DNA of 64,000 bases. It comes from Phycisphaerae bacterium (GTDB taxonomy: Bacteria; Planctomycetota; Phycisphaerae; UBA1845; Fen-1342). The notes below the pieces were generated by a model. That model had not been told where the DNA came from. It did not search any database and saw only the letters and a program-made list of their open reading frames with translations. A program made the translations under genes and the position numbers. The stretch's first letter is position 1; the number at the start of each line of letters is the position of its first letter. Of the stretch, positions 51,435 to 60,561 are shown in pieces. The stretch lies in assembly GCA_022072445.1 (NCBI GenBank), contig JAJVHV010000045.1, positions 18,598 to 82,597 of the forward strand, in the 5' to 3' direction.

Positions 51435-52244
51435 ATGAGACGCGCACGATACCTCTTGGCGATTGGGACGGTTCTTGGCTTTCCGCTGGCAGCCTGGGCG
51501 CAAGGCGAGGCCAAACATCAGTCCTTCTTCGGCATCATCTGGGACGGCTTCGAGTGGCCGGGTGTTTTCATCGTGGCCGGCTCGATCTTCGTCGTCTCGC
51601 TGATTGTCGAGCATTTCCTGACCGTCCATCGCGGCACGATCGTCCCGCGCGACCAGGTCAAGCGAGCCAAGGAGCTGATCGAGAACCGCGCCTTCCGCGA
51701 CTGCCTCGACATGATGCAGAAGAGCAAGACCTACTTCGCCAAGGTCATGGCGGCGGCCCTCGGCCACGCGCGGCACGGCTTCGAGGCCATGCACGACGCC
51801 GCGATCGAAAAGTCCGGCGAGCTGAGCGGCCGCATGTTCCGAAAAGTCGAGTACATGAACATCGTCGGCAATCTCGGCCCGCTCATGGGCCTGGTCGGAA
51901 CCGTCCTGGGCATGATCTCGGCCTTTCAGGGGCTCTCGGGCGGCGGCGGCTCGGCCGGCGCCAGCGAGCTGGCCCGCGGCATCAGCCTGGCGCTGGTCAA
52001 CACGTTCCTCGGCCTGTCGCTGGCCGTGCTGGGGCTGGGGTTCTTCGGCGTCTGCCGCAACCGCATCGACTCGCTGACGGTGGAGGCCACCGTCGAGTCG
52101 CTCGACCTGCTCGAATACTTCCGGCCGGCCGCGATGAGCAGCCGTTCGGAAGAGCCGCGCCGCCGGGCTGAGACCGCGCCAGCCGGCGGCACACCCGCCG
52201 CACCGCGACCCGCGGCACGGCCGTCGCCACAACAGGCATCCTGA
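51435..52244 (+). CDS. exbB: ExbB/TolQ/MotA proton-channel protein
   Basis: This 269-residue protein has a signal-like start (MRRARYLLAIGTVLGFPLAA) and a helix with VFIVAGSIFVVSLIVEHFL. The MotA/TolQ/ExbB core is NIVGNLGPLMGLVGTVLGMI followed by SAFQGLSGGGG, and then ELARGISLALVNTFLGLSLA. The channel runs on the proton gradient and drives partner proteins. A Pro/Ala-rich tail follows. The ATG at 51435 follows GAGGCAGC; the frame is open earlier, from a TTG. Confidence 0.9.
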   Translation: MRRARYLLAIGTVLGFPLAAWAQGEAKHQSFFGIIWDGFEWPGVFIVAGSIFVVSLIVEHFLTVHRGTIVPRDQVKRAKELIENRAFRDCLDMMQKSKTYFAKVMAAALGHARHGFEAMHDAAIEKSGELSGRMFRKVEYMNIVGNLGPLMGLVGTVLGMISAFQGLSGGGGSAGASELARGISLALVNTFLGLSLAVLGLGFFGVCRNRIDSLTVEATVESLDLLEYFRPAAMSSRSEEPRRRAETAPAGGTPAAPRPAARPSPQQAS

Positions 52245-52263
52245 GCGCCGGGAGCGCGCCGTC

Positions 52264-52755
52264 ATGTTTCGTCCGCCCAAACCCGTCGGCATGGAGCTGA
52301 ATCTGGCGCCGATGGTCGACGTGATGATGTGCCTGATCATCTTCTTCCTGCTGGCCTCGACACTGGTCAACGCCGAGAACACGCCGGTCAAGCTGCCCTG
52401 GGCGATCGCGGCGAAGGAGATCGACCGCAAGGAGCTGGGCAACCGCGTCGTCGTCAACGTGCACGTCAACCCCAATGATCCCAAAGAGGCCGACTACGTC
52501 GTCGCGCGGCTGGAGCCACAGCCTGGCGGCGGGCTGGAGATCGTCGAGAAGACGCTGACGCCCAAGGACATGGAGGAGTTTCTGGCATCCACGGCGGCCC
52601 GCGCCGCCGCCCGCAAGGACGAGCTGCGCTGCATCATCCGCGCCGACCAGGAAGTGCGCTACTCGCACATCGAAGTGATCCTGCGGGCCTGCGGCCTGGC
52701 CAAGATCGGCAAGATCACCTTCAGCGCCAACGCCGGCGTCGAGGGGGCCACCTGA
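52264..52755 (+). CDS. exbD: ExbD/TolR family protein, first copy
   Basis: This 163-residue protein has a short N-terminus and a single membrane helix with the essential Asp (LNLAPMVDVMMCLIIFFLLA). The periplasmic domain ends CIIRADQEVRYSHIEVILRA followed by CGLAKIGKITFSA. ExbD dimers form the rotor-like partner of ExbB. The stop overlaps the next ATG (TGATG), so the two are translationally coupled. Confidence 0.9.
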   Translation: MFRPPKPVGMELNLAPMVDVMMCLIIFFLLASTLVNAENTPVKLPWAIAAKEIDRKELGNRVVVNVHVNPNDPKEADYVVARLEPQPGGGLEIVEKTLTPKDMEEFLASTAARAAARKDELRCIIRADQEVRYSHIEVILRACGLAKIGKITFSANAGVEGAT

Positions 52756-53216
52756 TGCACAAGGGCCCTCCCAAGCCGCATGGCGAGAGCATTCCAAACC
52801 TCGCCCCCATGGTCGACGTGATCATGTGCCTGCTGATCTTCTTCATGCTCGGCGCCTCTATCCAGATCGCCACCGAAGGCGTCCTCCAGACCGAGCTCGA
52901 CCCGCGCAGCGGCCCGGGCGGCGGCGCCCAGGTGCAGATCAACCCCACCATCCGCATCGGCCTCGAAGACCTCGACGACGGCAAGGGCTGCAACATCTAC
53001 GTGATGGAAGACACGCTCCGCGGCAACACCTTCGAAGACCTGCGCAAGTTCATGGACTCCCGCCGCCAGGCCGGCGCCGACCTCACCAACCCCGTCATCA
53101 TCGGCGCGCAGGGCGACGTGCGCTACAAGTACGTCATCTCCGCGTTCGACGCCTGCGTCCGCGCCGGCTTCAAGAACGTCCAGTTCGCCGTCAGCTTCGC
53201 CAACACCGGCGGCTGA
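52755..53216 (+). CDS. exbD: ExbD/TolR family protein, second copy
   Basis: This 153-residue protein has the same plan, with PNLAPMVDVIMCLLIFFMLG and the periplasmic end IIGAQGDVRYKYVISAFDAC. It diverges from the first copy between the helix and the C-terminus, so the two are not recent duplicates. The two could form a heterodimer in the ExbB ring. It faces the permease-like gene convergently. Confidence 0.9.
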   Translation: MHKGPPKPHGESIPNLAPMVDVIMCLLIFFMLGASIQIATEGVLQTELDPRSGPGGGAQVQINPTIRIGLEDLDDGKGCNIYVMEDTLRGNTFEDLRKFMDSRRQAGADLTNPVIIGAQGDVRYKYVISAFDACVRAGFKNVQFAVSFANTGG

Positions 53217-53254
53217 TTCTTCACGCCGCGAGAGCCACCAGCGCCCGGGCGGCC

Positions 53255-54994
53255 TCACGCCTCCAGCCGCTCAAAATGCCGCGCACCGACCCACATCGGC
53301 ACTGTCGTCACCACCGCCGCCAGCACCACCAGCCCCATGACGATCAGCCACCCGCCCACCGAAATCGAGGTGCGCAGCGCCCCGCTGGCGTGAATCTCCG
53401 TGAAGTTCATCGTCGCGAATCCCGCCATCTCGGCCGTCACAAACAGCATGCTCGCAATCAGATTAAACGTGCCGCCGAATCCCGCCGCGATCCGCGCCGG
53501 GTTGCGCTGCCCGAGCACCGGAAAACGCGCCCCCAGCCCGACCGAAAGGCCGCACAATCCGCAGCAGATCGCCAGCGTCAGCACGCAATGCACGATCACC
53601 CAGACCTGCGGCAGTCGCAGAAACGCCGCCGCCAGCGACATGACCAGCACCGCCGAGATGACGGTGATCGTCAGCGAAAAGAGGAACTTCGCCTCGATGA
53701 TCTGCCGCCTCTCCATCGGCAGCAGGCCGATCAGCCAGAGCTGCTGGCTCTCGAGCGAGAGCAGCGGATAAACGAAGCGGCTGGTGAACGTCGCCAGGAT
53801 CAGGCTGACAACCGTGAGGTTGAGAAACGAGACCAGCCGGGCCAGCCCCGGGTTGTCCAGGTCGACCAGCCGCGGCAGGTTGATGACGTAGATCGCCAGC
53901 AATCCGAGCATAATCACCATTTGCGTCCATTGCGTCGGATCGCGCCACAGCGCCCGAACGTCCTTCAGCAAGAGCTGCCGCCAAGCCCGCGGCAGGTAGA
54001 AGAACAGCAGCCAGCTCAGACCGAGCGTGAGCCAGCCGCGACGGATCACCGGCCGGAAGCGTCCGTGCCGTGCCCGGTTGAATGCCTCGGCCCACGTCCG
54101 CCCCAGCAGATTGATCGTCAGCCACGCCAGAAACAGCCCGTTGCACGCCACCACCCCCAGGTAAAACAGGCTCTGATCGACGCGCTGGCTGATCGCCGCG
54201 TCGATCCCCTTGGCCGTCCACGTGCTGGGCAGCAGCGGCTGACGGGCCATGGCGATGTGCTCGAAAACAACGCGCAGCCACGCATCCTGCGCACCATCCG
54301 CCTGCTGGTAGATGCTGATCATCCAGCCGACCGCCAGCAGCACCACCACGCTGGCGCACCAGATCGCCGTCGCCGCCGGCCGCCGCGGCGCGAACATCGC
54401 CACCGCCCACGCCGCCCACACGCCGACCGTCGCCGGTATGGTCGCGAAACCGATGAAGTGCAGCACGAAAAGCGGGTAGTAGTACCACCGCACGGGCGTC
54501 GTATGCGCCACCGCGAACATCAACGGCACACCCAGCAGCATGAACGACCAGCTCGACAGCACCATGCCTTCGAGCCACTTCACGCACACGACGTGCCCGG
54601 GCTGCGCCGGCAGCGCGAGCAGATGCGCCGGTTCATCGCGGCCGTAGAGACTCCCGAACGACAGAATCGCGTTCGAAAACGCCAGCATCACCGCCAGCAC
54701 CAGAAAGAAGTAAATGAAGACCGTCTGGTCGGCGACCACGGCCAGCAGCTCCCAGCGGCGGATCTGCGCAAACACCGCCGCCAGCAGCAGATAAAGCGCC
54801 ACCCAGATGACCGCCAGCAGCGTCAGGATCACCAGCACGCGCCACGGCGCTTCGCGCAGTTGTTCGTCGATGACGTTTCGCAGATACGTCGCTCGATACC
54901 GCACCAGCACGCGAAACGTACTTGGCACCGCACGCACTCTCGCTGGACGAATGGGCTGAACCGGGCGGTACGCCGCACGGGGCCGCTCGTCCAT
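53255..54994 (-). CDS. ABC-2-like multi-pass membrane protein
   Basis: This 579-residue protein has about 12 hydrophobic helices in two halves, with a cytoplasmic middle (RQLLLKDVRALWRDPTQWTQ) typical of large ABC-2 permeases. Its first cytoplasmic loop (LSFGSLYGRDEPAHLLALPA) is also of that type. A basic N-terminus of about 45 residues precedes the first helix. No ATPase gene is adjacent. Substrate is unknown. Confidence 0.75.
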   Translation of the reverse strand: MDERPRAAYRPVQPIRPARVRAVPSTFRVLVRYRATYLRNVIDEQLREAPWRVLVILTLLAVIWVALYLLLAAVFAQIRRWELLAVVADQTVFIYFFLVLAVMLAFSNAILSFGSLYGRDEPAHLLALPAQPGHVVCVKWLEGMVLSSWSFMLLGVPLMFAVAHTTPVRWYYYPLFVLHFIGFATIPATVGVWAAWAVAMFAPRRPAATAIWCASVVVLLAVGWMISIYQQADGAQDAWLRVVFEHIAMARQPLLPSTWTAKGIDAAISQRVDQSLFYLGVVACNGLFLAWLTINLLGRTWAEAFNRARHGRFRPVIRRGWLTLGLSWLLFFYLPRAWRQLLLKDVRALWRDPTQWTQMVIMLGLLAIYVINLPRLVDLDNPGLARLVSFLNLTVVSLILATFTSRFVYPLLSLESQQLWLIGLLPMERRQIIEAKFLFSLTITVISAVLVMSLAAAFLRLPQVWVIVHCVLTLAICCGLCGLSVGLGARFPVLGQRNPARIAAGFGGTFNLIASMLFVTAEMAGFATMNFTEIHASGALRTSISVGGWLIVMGLVVLAAVVTTVPMWVGARHFERLEA

Positions 54995-55073
54995 TCTACG
55001 CCCGCCGATTCAGGAGGGATGAACGATCCGGCCGAGACTTTCCAGCTCGCGCGGCACACGCGATACTGCACGC

Positions 55074-56036
55074 ATGCCCCAGCGCGTCGTCATCACCCGC
55101 CGCATCCCTCCTCCCGGCGTCGAACGCCTCCGCGCCGCCGGTCTCCTGCCGGAGGAGTTTCCCTCCGACGATCCACCTTCCCGTGCCGAGCTGCTGTCGC
55201 GCGTCCGCGACGTCGCCGCGATCGTGGCCATGCTGAGCGAACGCATCGACGCCGAGCTGCTCGACGCCGCCGGCGCTGGGCTGCGCGTCGTCTCCAATTT
55301 TGCCGTTGGCATCGACAACGTCGATCTGGCCGCCTGCCGGGCCCGCAACGTCCGCGTCACGAACACGCCGGGCGTGCTGACCGAGGCGACGGCCGACATC
55401 GCCTGGGCGCTGATTCTCGCGGCGGCGCGTCGCGTCGCTGAAGGCGATCGGCTGGTGCGCGCGGGCGAGTGGCGCGGCTGGACGCCGACGCAGCTTCTGG
55501 GCCTGGAGATGAACGGCGCCACGTTGGGCGTGATCGGCGCCGGGCGGATCGGCACGGCGGTCGCGCGGCGCTCGGCCGGTTTCGGCATGCGCGTGCTCTA
55601 TTCGCACCCGCGCGACAACCCGGAGCTGGACGGACCGCTCGCGGCGCGGCGCGTCGAACTGGACGTGCTGCTGCGCGAAAGCGACGTGGTCTCGCTGCAC
55701 ATCCCGATGCGTCCGGAGAATCGTCATCTGCTCAGCAGAGAGCGTTTGTCGCTGCTGAAGCCGACCGCGATCCTGATCAACACCGCTCGCGGCGCGGTCG
55801 TCGATGAGGCGGCGCTGGTCGATCTGCTCCGCGCCGGCCACATCGCGGCCGCTGGCCTCGACGTGTACGAGCGCGAACCGGCGCTGGCGCCCGGTCTGGC
55901 GGAGCTCCCCAACGTCGTGCTCGTGCCGCACCTGGGCAGCGCCACAACCGCCACTCGCGGCCGGATGTCGGCCATGGTAGCCGAGAACGTCTGCGCGGTG
56001 CTCACCGGCCGCGAACCGCCCAATCCCGTGGTCTGA
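55074..56036 (+). CDS. D-2-hydroxyacid dehydrogenase (hydroxypyruvate/glyoxylate reductase-like)
   Basis: This 320-residue enzyme has VVSNFAVGIDNVDLAACRAR and the NAD-binding fold GATLGVIGAGRIGTAVARRS. The catalytic Arg is in LINTARGAVVDEAALVDLLR, the Glu in LDVYEREPALAPGLAEL and the His in VLVPHLGSATTATRGRM. The pattern fits glyoxylate or hydroxypyruvate reductase (glycerate dehydrogenase) best. Start and length are standard. Confidence 0.9.
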   Translation: MPQRVVITRRIPPPGVERLRAAGLLPEEFPSDDPPSRAELLSRVRDVAAIVAMLSERIDAELLDAAGAGLRVVSNFAVGIDNVDLAACRARNVRVTNTPGVLTEATADIAWALILAAARRVAEGDRLVRAGEWRGWTPTQLLGLEMNGATLGVIGAGRIGTAVARRSAGFGMRVLYSHPRDNPELDGPLAARRVELDVLLRESDVVSLHIPMRPENRHLLSRERLSLLKPTAILINTARGAVVDEAALVDLLRAGHIAAAGLDVYEREPALAPGLAELPNVVLVPHLGSATTATRGRMSAMVAENVCAVLTGREPPNPVV

Positions 56037-56055
56037 CACGCGCGCCGCGTGCGAC

Positions 56056-56146
56056 CCATCCGAGCGAGCTATCCGAGCGACCCATCCGAGCGAGCCATCC
56101 GAGCGACCCATCCGAGCGAGCCATCCGAGCGAGCCATCCGAGCCGC
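56056..56146. repeat. 13-bp tandem repeat
   Basis: Seven copies of CCATCCGAGCGAS (S is C or G, with one CTATC variant and a last degraded copy) run without gaps, in a strict 13-bp period. It fills most of the gap before the phosphohexomutase gene. It shares the GATGG/CCATCCGAG word with other repeats here. Confidence 0.85.
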
Positions 56147-56332
56147 GACCGTCAGGGAGCGGTTTCCATGCCCCGCGCGCAGACGCCGTACCGTCCGAGT
56201 CGCGGCTCGGATGGGTCGCGACATCGCAATTCGGACGAGTCGCGCCGCGTGGCAGAACATCCGGGTGGAAGTTAGAATTCCGACCGGATGCGTCGCCGCG
56301 GCGGGCGCGCCCGTGAACGCGGGAGTCTGGCC

Positions 56333-57916
56333 ATGGAAAAGGCCCCGGAGGCATACTATCGCTTTTGTCCGGGCGAGGAACACAACAAGATCTCCGACGC
56401 GATCTGCGTCGGTCGCCGCCGCGTCAAATACGCCAAGTGCAAGGGTTGCCAGTTCAATGACGATGAACACGGCGCTCCCTCATTCGTCTCGCAGGTGCTG
56501 GCCATCCGGAGGGCCTCCCCGTTGAGCGCCGCCGCCGACACGATCGACCGCGTCTTCAAGGCCTATGACGTCCGCGCCACGGTGCCCGATCCCCTCAACC
56601 AGGAAACCGCCTGGCGCGTCGGCAACGCCACGGCCCAGTTCCTGCGCTCCGTCCTGCTGGGCTACAACCGCGCCGACAGCGACATGCAGACGCTCATCGT
56701 CGGACGCGACATGCGCAAGCACAGCCCGATGCTCTCACGCTCGCTGATCGACGGCGTCCTCGCCAGCGAGACGCGCGTCATCGACATCGGCATGATCGAC
56801 ACGCCCCAAATCTACTTCGCGGTCAACTACATCACCTGCTGCGGCGGCGTGCAGACGACGGCGAGCCACAATCCGTCGAACTACAACGGCTTCAAGATTT
56901 GCGGCCCGAAGGGCAAACCGATCGGCTCCGAGACGGGCCTGAAGGAGATTCAGCGCATCGCGCGGGCCATTTCGCCCTATCCGCTCACCAACGGGATGCA
57001 GGCCCGGCCGATGGACCTGTCCGAGGCTTATCGCGGCTTCCTGCTCAAGTTCCTGCGCCCGCCGCGCCCGCTGAAGGTGGTGGTCGACGCATCGAACGGC
57101 ATGGCCGGGCGCTGGGTGCCGATCATCTTCTCCAACGTCCCGAACCTCACGATCCTGCCGCTCAACTTCGAGCACAACGGCGACTTCGTGCATCCGCCCG
57201 ACCCGCTCGTGCCGAAGAATCTCGACCAGCTCCGCGCCGCCGTCCGCGAGTCGCGGGCCGACTTCGGCGCCTGCTTCGACGGCGACGCCGACCGCTGCAT
57301 CTTCGTCGACGACCGCGCCGAGATCGTCCGCTGTGACCACCTGACCGCGCTGCTGGCGCGCGACTACCTGCGCGACAAGCCCGGCGCCACCGTCGTCTAC
57401 GACCTGCGCTCCAGCCGCGTCGTGGCCGAAGAGGTCATCGCCGCCGGCGGCCGGCCCAAACGCGAACGCGTCGGGCACGTGTTCATGAAACGCGCCATGG
57501 CCGAATCGAATGGCGTATTCGGCGGCGAGCTGAGCGGCCACTTTTACTACCGCGACTTTTTCTTCTGCGATTCCGGCGCGATGACGCTCATCGCCGTACT
57601 CAACCTGCTGACGGAGTCCGGCGCGGTGCTCAGCGAGCTGATCCGCCCCTTGAACCGCTTCGCCGCCAGTGGCGAGCGAAACTTCGAGAACGAGGACAAG
57701 GACGGGACCATGGCGCGGATCGCCGACCGCTATTCCGACGCCCGCGTCGACCGCCTCGACGGCGTGACGATCGAGTACGCCGACTGGTGGTTCAACGTCC
57801 GTCCGTCGAACACCGAGCCGCTGCTGCGGCTCAACATGGAGGCCGCCGACCCCGGGTTGCTCGCCCAGAAACTGGCCGAGTTGACGCCGCTCCTGGGGGC
57901 GCCGGCGTCCCACTGA
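56333..57916 (+). CDS. Phosphomannomutase/phosphoglucomutase with N-terminal Cys motif
   Basis: This 527-residue alpha-D-phosphohexomutase has catalytic Ser178 (TTASHNP), the metal loop DGDAD (316-320), the sugar loop GGELSGHFYYRD and the phosphate loop RPSNTEP. It interconverts hexose 1- and 6-phosphates. Before the core is an unusual region of about 65 residues with Cys12, Cys25, Cys36 and Cys39 (CKGCQ), which may bind zinc. The ATG at 56333 follows GGGAG; an earlier ATG at 56288 is less likely. Confidence 0.9.
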   Translation: MEKAPEAYYRFCPGEEHNKISDAICVGRRRVKYAKCKGCQFNDDEHGAPSFVSQVLAIRRASPLSAAADTIDRVFKAYDVRATVPDPLNQETAWRVGNATAQFLRSVLLGYNRADSDMQTLIVGRDMRKHSPMLSRSLIDGVLASETRVIDIGMIDTPQIYFAVNYITCCGGVQTTASHNPSNYNGFKICGPKGKPIGSETGLKEIQRIARAISPYPLTNGMQARPMDLSEAYRGFLLKFLRPPRPLKVVVDASNGMAGRWVPIIFSNVPNLTILPLNFEHNGDFVHPPDPLVPKNLDQLRAAVRESRADFGACFDGDADRCIFVDDRAEIVRCDHLTALLARDYLRDKPGATVVYDLRSSRVVAEEVIAAGGRPKRERVGHVFMKRAMAESNGVFGGELSGHFYYRDFFFCDSGAMTLIAVLNLLTESGAVLSELIRPLNRFAASGERNFENEDKDGTMARIADRYSDARVDRLDGVTIEYADWWFNVRPSNTEPLLRLNMEAADPGLLAQKLAELTPLLGAPASH

Positions 57917-58007
57917 TCGCACCGCCGCGCGTCGCGGCCGTGGCCGACGGCCCGCCGCCCCGGACGCTCTCCGCCGCGGCCGCCGGGCCTGAAAGGACGT
58001 GCCGTAC

Positions 58008-59951
58008 ATGAGAATCGGTGTCAACGCCGTTCCGCTCCGCGTCTGGGGCGGCGGCGCGCGCTACTGCTTCACCAACCTGATGGGAGCCATGCTGGCGCGC
58101 GACGACGAGCATGAGTATCTCATTTTCGCGCACTTCCTCGCACTTCCGGTCGTGCACGAACTGATCGAAACCCATCCGCAGCTTCGCCGGCGACGCCGCG
58201 TCCGCGTGGTCGAAGTCGCCGACGAACAGGGCGTGATGTGCCATGCCGCCGAGTTTGACGTCTATTTCGCCCCGCTCAACAACCTTCAGCCCCGCATTTA
58301 CGATCGTCCGACGGTCGCGATTCTGCACGACATCCAGGAACAGTTCTTCCCCGAGTTCTTCAGCCGCGACGACCTCGAAGCCCGCCGCGAGATTTATCCC
58401 GAGATCTGCCGCTCCGCCACCGTCCTGGTCACGATTTCCGAATTCTGCCGGCAGTCGATCGTCGAAAAATTCCAGATCGACCCGCGCCGCATCGAGGTCG
58501 TCTACAACGCCCCGCAGCAGTCGCTCGTCGGCCGCCCACCCGGCGACGTCGGCGTGTGGCGCGGCGAGGCGCTGCCCGAGCGATTTGTCTTCTATCCGGC
58601 CAACTTCTACCCCCACAAGAATCACGCCGTCCTGCTCGACGCCTTGGCGCGGCTGCGCGACGCCGGCAGCCCGCACGTGCCCAGCCTGGTCTTCACCGGC
58701 TTCGAAGTCGCCGGCGGCCCGCGTATCCACGACGAGATTGCCCGCCGCGGCCTGGCGCCGCACGTCGTGGTGCTGCCGAAAGTCGACGAAGACGCGCTGC
58801 GTTACCTCTTCTGCCACGCCCGCGCCCTGGTCATGCCCACGCTGTTCGAGGGCTTCGGCATGCCCGCCGTCGAAGGCATGGCCTGCGGCTGCCCGCTGCT
58901 TCTCTCCGACACGCCCGCGCTTCGCGAAGTCGCGCAGGACGCCGCCGCCTACTTCCAGCCCGGCGACGCCGACGCACTGGCCGCCGAACTCGAGCGCCAC
59001 ACGCGCGACGACCTGCGGCACGAATCGCGCGTCGCGGGCGGCCGCCAACTGGCGGCGCAATTCTCCTGGCAGCGCTCCGCCGAGCGCATCGTCCGCATCA
59101 TCGAAGACGCCCCGCGCCGCTTCCTGGGCTTCTCGCCCGTCCCCGGCCGCAACGCCATCGACGGTGCCCCGACCATCGCCGTGCTGCTCTCGGCGCTGCG
59201 CGGCGACATTGGCGTGCCGGAGTCGCTCAAGAGCATCTGGGCCACGGGCTACCCGCACGTCCGTCTCGAAATCGTCGCCCGCCTGACGCCCTTTTCGGAC
59301 GCCTGCCGGTCGCTGCTCGACGGCGTGCCGGTCAAGCACTACGAAGTAATGAACGGCACGCCCGACGTCGACCTCCTGCTCGACCTGGCGAAACGGACCC
59401 GCGCCGACCTGGTCGGACAAGTTTGGGTCGGCAACGGCTACACGCAGTCCGGCCTGCATTCCGTCGCACAGGCCGCCAGCGAGAATCCCGACGCCCTGAT
59501 CTACCTGGGCGAATCGTGGGTCAGCAACGACGGCGGCATCGTCACGCACTCCGCCCGCCTGCGGCTCCGCGGCGAATTCTGGACGCTCGACGGCTTTCTG
59601 TTCCCCGAGATGATCTTTTTCCGACCCGCCGCCCTCGAGCTGGCCCGCGCCCAGTCCGACCGGATGATCGCCGGCCCCAACTGGCGCTGGGAGCTGCTCA
59701 AACGCGTCCGCGCGCAAAACCGCCTGCACCTGCTCCGCCGCTCCGTCGGTGCCAGCCGGCAGTCGCTCGTCAGCTTCTGGCGGAAGTTCCGCGCGTCGCT
59801 CGATTCGACGCTCGACACCGACCGCCTGACGCTCCGCCGCTCGCTCTTCGAGAACGTCGAGCCCGTCATGCGGATCGCGGGCCGGCTGCTGCCCGACGGC
59901 CTGCGCCAGAAGGGCCGCCGGATCTGGAACCACCTCAAGTCGGACCGCTAG
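58008..59951 (+). CDS. GT4-type glycosyltransferase with C-terminal extension
   Basis: This 647-residue protein has a GT-B fold: N-terminal MRIGVNAVPLRVWGGGARYC and a C-terminal donor-binding half with YPANFYPHKNHAVLLDALA, then VMPTLFEGFGMPAVEGMACG. Residues 390-647 form a second region (TIAVLLSALRGDIGVPESLK) that looks like a GT2-type fold without a complete DxD motif. The product might build surface glycans. The ATG at 58008 follows AAAGGA better than the GTG at 57999. Confidence 0.85.
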   Translation: MRIGVNAVPLRVWGGGARYCFTNLMGAMLARDDEHEYLIFAHFLALPVVHELIETHPQLRRRRRVRVVEVADEQGVMCHAAEFDVYFAPLNNLQPRIYDRPTVAILHDIQEQFFPEFFSRDDLEARREIYPEICRSATVLVTISEFCRQSIVEKFQIDPRRIEVVYNAPQQSLVGRPPGDVGVWRGEALPERFVFYPANFYPHKNHAVLLDALARLRDAGSPHVPSLVFTGFEVAGGPRIHDEIARRGLAPHVVVLPKVDEDALRYLFCHARALVMPTLFEGFGMPAVEGMACGCPLLLSDTPALREVAQDAAAYFQPGDADALAAELERHTRDDLRHESRVAGGRQLAAQFSWQRSAERIVRIIEDAPRRFLGFSPVPGRNAIDGAPTIAVLLSALRGDIGVPESLKSIWATGYPHVRLEIVARLTPFSDACRSLLDGVPVKHYEVMNGTPDVDLLLDLAKRTRADLVGQVWVGNGYTQSGLHSVAQAASENPDALIYLGESWVSNDGGIVTHSARLRLRGEFWTLDGFLFPEMIFFRPAALELARAQSDRMIAGPNWRWELLKRVRAQNRLHLLRRSVGASRQSLVSFWRKFRASLDSTLDTDRLTLRRSLFENVEPVMRIAGRLLPDGLRQKGRRIWNHLKSDR

Positions 59952-60112
59952 ACCCTAGACGGCCAGCACCGGGTCACCCGAAGCACGGCGCCCGCCGATC
60001 GCCCGGCGCATTCTCGAGCCGGGTTGCTCCCCATTCGCGCGCTCCCCCCGTAGAATGGGCGCGCCGCACGGCTTCAGGAGCGAGACACCCGGTTCTTCAG
60101 GAGCATCGTCCC

Positions 60113-60466
60113 ATGGCTTACGTCGTCACCGAACGCTGCGTGAAGTGCAAGTACACCGACTGCTGCGCCGTCTGCCCGGTCAGTTGCTTCTACGAGATCG
60201 ACGACCCGCCCATGCTCGTGATCGACCCCGACACCTGCATCGACTGCCATCTGTGCGTGCCCGAGTGCCCCGTCCACGCCATCTACGCCGAAGGCGAAGT
60301 GCCCGAGCCCTACGCCGAGTGGACGCAGAAGAACCGCGACCTGTTTCCAGGCGGCACGAACATCACCGACAAGAAGGACGCGCTGCCCGGCGCGCTGACG
60401 CTCGCGCAGATTCAGGAGCGCGAGAAGTCCAAGGGCTGGGACGTCAGCGAGCCGACCGACGCGTGA
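60113..60466 (+). CDS. fdxA: 7Fe ferredoxin
   Basis: This 117-residue ferredoxin has the FdxA arrangement: RCVKCKYTDCCAVCPVSCFY followed by DPDTCIDCHLCVPECPVHAI. It can bind a [3Fe-4S] and a [4Fe-4S] cluster. A C-terminal tail of about 40 residues (TLAQIQEREKSKGWDV) is longer than in many relatives. CAGGAG precedes the ATG. It probably serves as a general electron carrier. Confidence 0.92.
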   Translation: MAYVVTERCVKCKYTDCCAVCPVSCFYEIDDPPMLVIDPDTCIDCHLCVPECPVHAIYAEGEVPEPYAEWTQKNRDLFPGGTNITDKKDALPGALTLAQIQEREKSKGWDVSEPTDA

Positions 60467-60561
60467 TTCCCGTTCATCCGGACCGCGCCGCCGCGGCCCT
60501 CGCCGCTTCCCGGCCGACGCCGCCGCGCCCCCGATCTCCGGTCCCACGAGGTCCGTTCTTC

